Shown here: piece after piece, positions 56,021-64,000 of the stretch
Position numbering within the stretch: position 1 is the stretch's first letter
Layout of the letters: the number at the start of each line of letters is the position of its first letter
From: Henckelia pumila
Lineage: Eukaryota > Streptophyta > Magnoliopsida > Lamiales > Gesneriaceae
Length of the DNA stretch: 64,000 bases
NCBI RefSeq assembly: GCF_033568475.1
Contig: NC_133122.1
Span: 16,496,763-16,560,762 of the forward strand
Direction of reading: 5' to 3'
Program-made: the position numbers and the translations under genes
The notes under the pieces: model-generated
Databases searched by the model: none
What the model saw: the letters and a program-made list of their open reading frames with translations, nothing else
Told to the model about the DNA's origin: nothing

Positions 56021-56400
56021 CCGTCGCCAAACATTCCGCCGCCATATAATTTACGTATAATATATATCTATTGATATAATAAAGGGGCCCTCGTGCGTGG
56101 TCTCATCAAACACGTATCCATTGTTGCGAGGCAGGCATGTACTGCACCAGAACTAAAAAATCTGTAAAATTAATGTTCGTGCAAAAGAAAAAAAATTTAT
56201 GAATAATCATTGTTATTCTTTATTTATGAAAGTTATAATTAGATAAGTTTGTAGAGAATGATTTATTTACTGCAGGTTAAATCTTGATCGTCCGCGCGAT
56301 TAAGAAAAAAAATATTTAATAGTCATAACATATTATTATTTTTAAAATCTATCGATTTCAAATAGTTCTGATAAAGATCAAATTGATTTCAAATCTACTT
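56021..56400 (+). other. Presumed 3' flank of the CETS gene, no other gene seen
   Basis: AT-rich DNA after the stop codon. ATATAATAAAGG near 56074 is a possible polyadenylation signal (AATAAA at about 56078). Confidence 0.45.
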
Positions 56401-56533
56401 CATATACTGGGCTTGCTTAGTGTGGTTTAATTTACCTGACTAACATAGTTTGCAGGCTATTGCGTAAGTCCGGGGTTTATCCAGTGCGCACCGTAGATAG
56501 CGGCTGCGGGTTCTCACGTCAAAAAAAAAAAAT
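56401..56533 (+). mobile_element. SINE-like 3' fragment
   Basis: TTTGCAGGCTATTGCG, GGGGTTTATCCAGTGCGCACC and TAGCGGCTGCGGGTTCTCACG, then an A-run (56521-56532), match the tail style of tRNA-derived plant SINEs. The tRNA-like head with A and B boxes was not found, so it appears truncated. Confidence 0.55.
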
Positions 56534-57204
56534 TATTGAGTAATTGTGATAGATTTCAAATACACCAAATATATCATGTGTAATTTGAAATACATCTCTA
56601 AAATATTTATTTAAATCAAATTAATCTATCCAACATACCTTTAACAAGATTTATCACATTGAATAATTTGTTTATGTTGATGCTTCCGAATAATATAATT
56701 TATTCTCAAATATTATTTTTATAGTACATTCATTGGTACTCCTAAGGCATTATAGGAGTAAATTTGCTTTAAATCTCCAAAACAAAATATAACTTTGCGT
56801 TCAGTCTTTGTCAAAAAAAATATGTTTGAGCTCCCTAATCCATAGCAAAATGTTTCAGTATTCTTTGGGCCCACATGTTTTTTCTCGGATTAAAGTCGGT
56901 ACAAAACATTGAAAATATAGTACTAATATACATGATATTTGAGCATAAATTATTTCAAATTTGGAACTAATATATAATGTTTGAGTACTCAAATATGTAC
57001 AAAAATATTGATCAGAGAGTTCAAACATATTTTATATATATATATGGTAGATGAGATCCTAGCATATGAGTAATACCCAAACTATGCATCCAACAGTTCG
57101 TATTTTTACACATATGCGTAATTAATTATATATTGTTGACGTGACAAATCATGAGACATTAGATCTATCATTGGGATAATACACATATGCTAGGTTGAAA
57201 TGAA

Positions 57205-57205
<1 letters not shown>
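56534..57205. other. AT-rich intergenic DNA
   Basis: No coding sequence or defined repeat was recognised. A short TA run lies near 57034-57044. Confidence 0.4.

Positions 57206-57206
<1 letters not shown>

Positions 57207-57259
<53 letters not shown>
57207..57259. repeat. (TA)n microsatellite
   Basis: An uninterrupted AT run of about 53 bp. Confidence 0.92.
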
Positions 57260-57262
<3 letters not shown>

Positions 57263-57439
57263 TGAATGCAAAATATGTTTGAGTTCTGGGATTTAAAACA
57301 AACTTGCCCTATAAATAGTTTTATATTTTTAGATAAGTACTACAATTTTGTCACACATATGTTAATTCTTCGGAAAAAATAAAATCTAACATTTTTCCAA
57401 TATCCTGAAAAAAATATTCCATATTCCAAAATTATAGTC

Positions 57440-57640
57440 GATTCATACTACAACAAATATAACGATATTTGTATAACGATTTTTACAACACAAAAATTTA
57501 ATATAAAAATTTCATTTATCAAAATCTCATGATCATAAATTCAATACATGCAAAATATCATAATATAATAGCAAATTCTCACGATATAATTGACGTAAAT
57601 ATCGATTTACAAGATATCTGTTGCTATTAAGTATTATTAT
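57440..57640. repeat. AATCTCATGATA-type MITE, copy 2
   Basis: It shares ATTTCATTTATCAAAATCTCATGAT, CAATACA and TCACGATATAA words in the same order with 53988-54215. Confidence 0.5.
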
Positions 57641-58509
57641 ATTTTTCCAAAAATGGGCTGAGCATCCCTAGCAATGGTATTTCCACGTTTTATAACTAAA
57701 AATTGTGTCACCCTCCCTGATTTACAAAATCTCATTCTAGTACTTAACATATTCATAAATGCTTTTATATTTATATTATTTTCATTTTATTTTAAATTAA
57801 ATTAGGTATATACCGTTAAAAAAGAATAATAAAATATTATCTTATGTGTAAAATTTTTATGCTCCACCACCCGTGTCTGCGTTGGCGTACATCATCGTCT
57901 AAAAAAAAACGTTCAAGCATAAACTGTGGTGTGTACAATTACACTGTAATGAATAGGGAATAATGAAGCCACAAAAGGGTCGATTGGGATTTAGTGAACT
58001 GAAAATCACTTCCACAATAATTTGAGTAAAAAAGGGAGTTTGCACTTTTTAGAAAAGTAAAAAATAAGCAGCAAATTTCCAATTATATGTACATACATAA
58101 GCGTCTAAATCTTAGGCATATTTTAGGCAATAGTACTTAAACAACTAGACACCTAATAATGACTTGCCAGAATCAATAACTGTATATATTGACCTTCCAA
58201 TATGCACAAGGGTATAAGAAATTTATTAATTTTTTTTAAAAGTTTGGACATATGAATGTTGTAATTAATTGGGTATCAAACTCGAGATTTTGTTGTCTGA
58301 TAAGCTTCCCGCAATTGGTTATTTATTTTTATCCTCCCAGTATTTTTTTGCATTTATTTTTATCCTCACAGTATTTTTTTGCATTCCCGTTCATCAAACA
58401 TAATTAATGTTATTATGTTACTACACTATTACTAAGGGTTACTTCTAAAAATACAATTTTATCTCATTTAATTTTCATCTTTACGATGAGGTTTGAGTAT
58501 ACTTTTCAT

Positions 58510-58905
58510 TGAGATGTAAATGAGCCGAGCCGAGCCGAGCCGAACCGAATAGTATCAGGCTTGGGCTTGGCTCGTTTGACAGAAATAAGGGATCGAGTTC
58601 GATCCGAGTTTTTATCACAAGGCTCGGGCTCGGCTCGTTTAGTATATATAAAAGCTCAGGTTCGGCTCGAGCTCGGCTCAGGCTCGGCTCGTTTATCATA
58701 TTAAACGAGTCTGGATCGAGTTCGACTCGTTAAGAGGGCTCGTTAGAGAGCTCGTTTTCAGGCTCATTAATGAGCTTGTTTTTTGACTCGTTAAGCAAGG
58801 CTCGTTTGCAGGATCGTTAAGGAAGCTCAGACTCGTTAAGTGAGCTCGTTAAGCAGGCTTGTTAGCGAGCTCGCTTTCAGGCTCGTTTTTTGGCTCATCA
58901 GACAT
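58510..58905. repeat. GCTCG-rich degenerate repeat region
   Basis: GGCTCGTT, GAGCCGAGCC, CTCGGCTC and TTAACGAG-like words are packed over about 400 bp, starting with GAGCCGAGCCGAGCCGAGCC. The reading is similar on both strands. The same style occurs at 48320-48420. It is probably a segment of a non-autonomous transposon. Confidence 0.65.
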
Positions 58906-59664
58906 ATAACAGAGTTCGAGTTTGATTTTTTTTTTATCAAATTGAGTATAACTTGATTTATAAGTTTACCATGATCTAAAACTTCAACCTCCAACACAGC
59001 CCAATTCGTAAAATCCATCAATTTTATTTATCAAAGTTTTTTATCTTTATTAATATACAACATCATTACTAACTGCTCAAGTCATGATATATCTTGAAAT
59101 CTCCGAATTTATTATAGATCAAATTATAAATGCAAATTTCAACCACAATCCTTCAACTTCTTTCAATCTGTACAAGTTTTGTGCACTATCCTATGCTATA
59201 TAGAACACAATTATATTCATCATTCCAAAAAAATTCACCACACAAACAAATAATTAATAAACACAAAATTCAAGCTTCGTTATTTTTTATATCTTTCAAA
59301 TAAAAATCTGAATCTCCCAACTAAATATCCTAAACCCAAGTTTCGAGCACTTACCCTTGAAAAAAATAACACTATCAATGTTTATTTCACAAGTATATAA
59401 AAATTTATTTTGTGTCTTAATTATTATACTATATATATTTTTAGATTTCAAAAATATGTATATTTATTTTAAAATATTTTTAAAAAACCACCACACTATT
59501 ATTTTTTATAATGAGATATAAGCATTACTTATGATACAATATGCCCGTACATGAAATATTTTATTTAATGATATTATATAACTTTATTAAAATGTTGTGC
59601 ATATATACATATATTGAGTTAACAAGTTTTAACTCAACAAATTTAATTTAGATAATTTCACAAT

Positions 59665-59838
59665 ATGGAACAAAAGATCGATGAGCAGCAACATACTATA
59701 GGTGAGCAACAAAAGACTATAGGTGAGTAACATAAGATTATTAGTGAGCAACAACAAAAGTTTGATGCATTATTGCAACAGCTTCAACAAGCAATTCCTG
59801 GTTTCTCTTTCCAGCCTCCACCAACATCTTCGACTTGA
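59665..59838 (+). pseudogene. C-terminal remnant of a CACTA-associated plant transposase protein
   Basis: A Gln-rich coiled-coil tail reads MEQKIDEQQHTIGEQQKTIGE, a TAA, then HKIISEQQQKFDALLQQLQQ and a Pro-rich end PPPTSST with a final TGA. Such tails end the second protein of many plant CACTA elements. It lies 630 bp from a CACTA-like terminus in the expected orientation. Confidence 0.5.
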
Positions 59839-60104
59839 TCTCCAGCATTTTCCTTGCCTCTTGGAACTACTATGTAGTTGTTTTTAAAATTTATGTAGTT
59901 AATTTTTGGCCAAGTATGTTATTGTTTTGACAACATTTGACTAATTGGGTATTTTTGTCAAAAATATTTGACTAATTATAATATAAGTAAATTGCACTTC
60001 TATTGTATTTGATTATATTTAATTATTTTATTTGATATTCATATTTAATAAAATAAAAAAATCAAATGTAGAAAATTAAAAATATATATATATATATAAA
60101 ACTT

Positions 60105-60467
60105 TCTGCGATGCTTTTAAAATGTGTCGTGAAATGAATAAAACCTTTGGAAACACAACAAGTACGTCGCCAAATAATAGAAAATGAGTGCGACTGGAAC
60201 CTTTAAAAAATATATTTCGCGACGCTTTATGAACATCGCCAAATGTAAAATGCTATGGCGACGTATTAACTAACGCGTTGCCAAATATCCAAGCCTTTAG
60301 CGACACTGTTCTGAATGCGTCACCAATAGTCATATTGACATTTGCCAACAAACCTACTGCGACGTTGCTTGGCGACACGTTATTACATCGCCAATCATTC
60401 GGCGACGCATTTGGTTTACATTCTGCAACGTGTAAACGCGTCGCCAAAAATCAATTTTCTTGTAGTT
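60105..60467 (+). mobile_element. Second CACTA transposon terminus with GCGACG subterminal repeats
   Basis: GGCGACGC(A/G), ACGTCGCCAAA and GCGTCGCCA words recur about ten times in both orientations. The end CAATTTTCTTGTAGTT matches the complement of CACTACAAGAAAATTG except for the terminal base. It belongs to another CACTA family than the one ending at 47311, whose repeat is AGCGGTT. Confidence 0.7.
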
Positions 60468-60559
60468 ATCAGAGGATAAACTGAGATGCAGAATTTTGGG
60501 ACACACCATTTTTAATAAAAAGAGCCAAAGAAATGAGGTCAGATGAAAAGATATGCTAA

Positions 60560-61265
60560 GGGTCCGTTTGGAGTGGTAGATAAGATAAATAATATAGAGA
60601 TAAGTAATTTATTGTAATAAAAAATAAAAAATAATAGTTAATATAAGATTTGATTTGATTGGTAAATTATGGTTTGTTTGATTTAATTGGTTATATTTTA
60701 TATAAAAATAGTAAATTATCATTTTATCCTTTTAATAATTAATAAAATATAAATAATATTATGTATAAAGGATAATATAGTAATTTAAATTTAATGATTT
60801 GATTGATGTAGTATAAATAATTAATGATTTGATTGATGTGATATAAATAATTGAAAGATGGATAAATAATATAGCAAAAAAACGTAAGACTAGATAATAT
60901 TAGGGGAAAATTGCTTTTTTGGTCCGGTATATTTGTCACTTTGCGATTTCAGTTCTTTATATTTTCAAATTTCAGTTTTAGTCCGCTGTCTTTATTTTTT
61001 TGGCAATTTTAGTTCTTTTTTCGACGTGACGCTGACGTGGCACCAATTCAATGCTGACGTGAAGTTGACTTGTACAGTGCCACATAAGCATTTTCGAGTA
61101 AAATGACCGAAATTGCAAAAAATCGAAACATGCAGGACTAAAACTGAAATATGAAAACATAGATGACCAAAATTGCAAAGTGACAAACATACAGGACCAA
61201 ATTTACAGTTTTTCCGATAATATTATTAATACATAGATTAATAATCATTAACTTCAAACGAACCC
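60560..61265. mobile_element. Tourist-like (PIF/Harbinger) MITE, interrupted by a Mutator-like MITE
   Basis: Termini GGGTCCGTTTGGA and TCAAACGAACCC are inverted repeats with about two mismatches, flanked by TAA on both sides (60557-60559 and 61266-61268). Both termini and duplication fit the Tourist type. It is AT-rich, with no coding capacity. Confidence 0.75.
60903..61215. mobile_element. Mutator-like MITE with 10-bp target duplication
   Basis: The 313-bp foldback has arms GGGGAAAATTG...TTTGGTCC...GTATATTTGTCACTTTGC and their mirror on the right (GCAAAGTGACAAACATACAGGACC...TTTTTCC). GATAATATTA flanks it exactly at 60893-60902 and 61216-61225. Long arms and a 9-11-bp duplication are typical of Mutator-like MITEs. 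Confidence 0.8.
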
Positions 61266-61268
61266 TAA

Positions 61269-61889
61269 AGAATATATAATGAATCTATTAGGGTGCATGT
61301 GGGAAGATGGATTTAAAACACATGATTCTTGATTATATTTTATTTTTTTACAATAAAATGATAGATCAAATCTCAAATTTATATCCTTCTTATTTACACA
61401 TTAATAATATAAAATAAAATAAGTTTTAAATGACATTATTATTGAGTGGAGTTGGAGTTTATTGTCTTACTTTCCTATACAACAAAAATACATTAAAAAT
61501 CCATCAATATTTCCAGACACAATATGAATACATTACAAAATGTTTTACTTTGTTGTCTTCCCATTTCTTCTTTTTTAACAGATTTGTTTCTTGGTCTTTT
61601 TGGGATTCTGAGGAGTTTGATACTTTGATTAGGAAGGGGCCGAAGGGCTAACAGATGGAGGAAATCATTTTTCGAGGCGCATCAAATACGTATTGAGTTT
61701 CAAGTATATTTTAACAATTTTCTATGAAATTGAAGCGTTGTGGTTCTTAGATACCATATAAATTAAAGTAGTGTTTACAACTTCTAAATATAAGTGATTA
61801 TAAATTTTTTTTTTGTGAACCAATTTGTTAAGAAAAAATATATAATCATTTATTTTTAAAGATTACAAACACTACATAAGAATATGAAG
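61269..61889. other. AT-rich intergenic DNA
   Basis: No gene or clear repeat was recognised. The 73-codon frame at 61430-61651 has no recognisable motif. Confidence 0.4.
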
Positions 61890-62335
61890 ATATTTGACAG
61901 AACTTATAAGCTCTTAAAATTTGTTTGGCAACAATTTGATCAAATTAACTACTTATAAAATATCTGATAACTTATAAGCTATTTTTTTAAAATAAATTTG
62001 GGATCACCTTGCTTTAAAAAAAAATAATATCTTATTTTAACATTTTATTACAACACCAATTCTCTTGTTGCGTACCTAATAAAATAATTTTATTTTATGG
62101 TATAGGTTTAAAATTTATGATAAAATGTAAAAAAAAATCACACATATACATATAAATACTTGCAATATCATAATATTATACCATTTTAGATAATTTTGAC
62201 AATAAAAATCTTATAATAACAAACACATCAGTCTTTTTAAATTGTTTACAATAAGTTAATTCAAACACTTTAACAACTTTTTTTTAAAATAAGATCTGAC
62301 AGCTTATAAATTTCTAAAATAACCAATAAACTATA
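61890..62335. repeat. TTATAAGTT-type AT-rich MITE, copy 2
   Basis: CTTATAAGCTCTTAAAA, TTTTAAAATAA and GACAGCTTATAAATTTC words in mirrored order, resembling 51430-51890. Confidence 0.45.
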
Positions 62336-62721
62336 GGTTCTGTTTGGACGTGTACTTTAAAAATATTTTTAGTGTTTCATAAGTGAAAAAATCTTAAAAG
62401 TTATGTTTAGACATGTACTTATAAAACATTTTTGTAAAAGTTTTTTTAAAAACTTTTTATAAAAAAATTTTTAAAGTTGTTTTAATAATAAATATGTGTT
62501 TGGACAATTATGCTATAAAAATATTTTAACATTTCAAAAGTCATGTTGTTCATCTTTGCCTTTCATGGTTCCATGCTAAAAACACATTTCAAGTGTTCTT
62601 TAAAAACTATACTTGGAGAACACTTGAGATGTGCTTTTAGAATGAAACTATGGAAGACAAAGATCATGGGCGGATCTAGGAATTTTATCAAGGAGGGCAG
62701 CCAGACACAATAAAAGATCAC

Positions 62722-62726
<5 letters not shown>

Positions 62727-62786
<60 letters not shown>
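62727..62786. repeat. Compound (TA)n(CA)n microsatellite
   Basis: A TA run to about 62768 followed by CA repeats to 62786, inside the hAT-like element. The open frame read through it on the minus strand is an artefact. Confidence 0.92.
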
Positions 62787-62915
62787 TAATCATCACATAA
62801 AAAAAGTTAAATATAGTAAATTTAATAATATTTTTATATTTTAAATTTCACTTACAATTTACTCTTACGACTTGATATTTACTGAAAATAATTAATAATA
62901 CATCATTCGATAAAC

Positions 62916-62925
<10 letters not shown>

Positions 62926-62947
<22 letters not shown>
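62926..62947. repeat. (TA)n microsatellite
   Basis: A TA run inside the hAT-like element. Confidence 0.88.
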
Positions 62948-63804
62948 GTTCAGTATAATTAATTAATATTCGTAAAAATCTTCTCAGCAAAAAAATTTAT
63001 CTGCATTGCAGTTGTTGCAACTGGTAAAATAAAAGACAAAATTACAAGCTTATAAGGTAACAATTCTTGATTCCACAAATTTTTTTTTTAGATTTAAAAA
63101 ACTTAAAACACATTTGTGTTTAGGTTTAGAAACTTAGTGATTGTGCTACAATTTTTTAAAGACTATGAGCCACAAATTTTCGGGTATTTTGCACACAATA
63201 AACAATGAAGTTTAACTTAAATTTTTTGACCATCTTTTGTATTTTCGTGTTTGGTTCCTAATTTATGATCATAAATTATCATTTTTAAAATATAAGAATA
63301 TTTTGGTAATTTTAAAAAAAATCAAGTCGGGGCTGCCTCTTAGTAGAACCGTCAGTGACAAAGATGAACAACATTATTTTTGAAATGTTAAAATATTTTT
63401 ATTGAATAGTTGTCCAAACACATATTTATTCTTAAAACAACTCTTAAAACATTTTATAAAAAATTTTAAAACTTTTATAAAAACGTTTTATAAATACATG
63501 TCCAAATGGAACCATAACGACCTATATTTTGTTTTTAATAAATTAGTGAAATACCCTTTCAATCGTGATTGAGGATGTTCTGGGCCTCAATGTTTAGCTA
63601 ATGTCCATTATAGACCCAAGAAGGTGGTATCATTCTACTTATGTTACTTGTAATCGGAAAAGAAAAATAAGAACATAATTTTAGACTTTTTAGTACTCAT
63701 TAATTTGCCATTTTCATTGGTTCTCTTTGCCACATATATATATATATACATCACAAATCTCTCATGAAATAAGTAAAACACAAATAAATAAAACACAAAT
63801 ACTC

Positions 63805-63961
63805 GTATGAGACGTTATCATGAGTTAATTTTGAGATACAAATCTCTTATTCGACCTGACACATGAAAAAATATTACTTTTACGTCGAAAATATTACTTT
63901 TTTATTGTAGATATAAGTTGGATCAACTCGTTTCACAAATATAGATCTATGAGACTGCCTA
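63805..63961. repeat. GAGAC-bounded MITE-like repeat
   Basis: CGTATGAGACGTTATCATGAG at the left and ATCTATGAGACTGCCT at the right enclose ACACATGAAAAAATATTAC and the recurring word AAATATTACTTTT. I recall this pattern as an abundant short repeat of Lamiales genomes (GAGACGGTCTCAC-type ends), which is a memory-based inference. Confidence 0.45.
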
Positions 63962-64000
63962 ACAACATATATAGTAAAATATTGGAAAGTCTCTCACTTT

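Larger units (their letters stand above)
62665..63357. mobile_element. hAT-like non-autonomous transposon with perfect 8-bp duplication
   Basis: ACAAAGAT flanks it at 62657-62664 and 63358-63365. The termini CATGGGCGGATCTAG and the complement of its right end, CACTGACGGTTCTAC, agree at about 10 of 15 positions. The 693-bp interior is AT-rich with TA and CA microsatellites and has no transposase. Confidence 0.75.
62336..63513. mobile_element. TTTGGACA-type MITE, copy 3, interrupted by a hAT-like element
   Basis: Termini GGTTCTGTTTGGACGTGTA and TACATGTCCAAATGGAACC are inverted repeats with few mismatches, flanked by ATA on both sides. Inner arms (TAAAAACTTTTTATAAAA and similar) are also mirrored. 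The centre holds the element at 62665-63357. Confidence 0.65.

Noticed and set aside
62563-62796. 77-codon minus-strand frame with repeating Tyr-Ile
   Set aside because: It is a translation of the TA/CA microsatellite.

Overview
This window is nuclear DNA of a flowering plant. Genes have GT-AG introns, most of the sequence is AT-rich, and nested LTR retrotransposons and many MITE-like repeats fill it. The two host genes and the repeat types suggest a eudicot. A repeat at the far right resembles one I associate with Lamiales, so an asterid is my best but weak guess. Nothing was searched or aligned by program; all boundaries were read by eye.

Layout. (1) 570-2808, minus strand: an IAA-amino-acid hydrolase (ILR1/ILL family, M20 peptidase) gene in five exons. 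Exon 1 carries a small out-of-frame deletion, so the gene is probably broken in this assembly. (2) 3390-4028: a degenerate tandem array. (3) 4029-9408: a decayed LINE (DUF4283-zinc knuckle, endonuclease, reverse transcriptase, zf-RVT, RNase H). Its tail resumes at 43885, beyond a 34.5-kb nest of LTR retrotransposons.

(4) 9409-43879: the nest. Element B (Ty3/Gypsy, minus strand, internally deleted) inserted into the LINE with an exact GTTTA target duplication. Three elements then inserted into B. A (9421-18791, plus, Ty3/Gypsy) is in B's left LTR; it is one long frame broken only by stop codons and has an extra coiled-coil ORF. C (21498-32730, minus, Ty1/Copia) has decayed pol, and a solo LTR E (30366-32239) sits inside its right LTR. 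D (34032-41325, plus, Ty3/Gypsy chromovirus-like) is in B's gag. D has an uninterrupted 1471-codon gag-pol frame and 1339-bp LTRs with only about five differences, so it is recent and may be active. D's LTR promoter carries ten copies of a near-palindrome ATCGGA-NNN-TCCGAT, mostly about 20 bp apart, ending just before a TATA box. That array is the most unusual signal in the window.

(5) 43885-55000: mostly repeats. They include a WD40 (CIAO1-like) terminal-exon fragment, a CACTA transposon end at 47311, a hAT-like element (49894-50764), foldback MITEs and microsatellites. (6) 55176-56020, plus: a complete four-exon CETS/PEBP gene of the TFL1/CEN/BFT type, 173 codons. It has His at the TFL1-type discriminating site but Gln in place of the nearby near-invariant pocket His. 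(7) 56021-64000: a SINE-like fragment, GCTCG-rich repeats, a second CACTA end (60467), a Tourist-like MITE holding a Mutator-like MITE, and a MITE holding a hAT-like element with a perfect 8-bp duplication.

The two host genes concern auxin release from conjugates and shoot/flowering architecture, but nothing in the sequence links them. No tRNA, rRNA or CRISPR array was seen.
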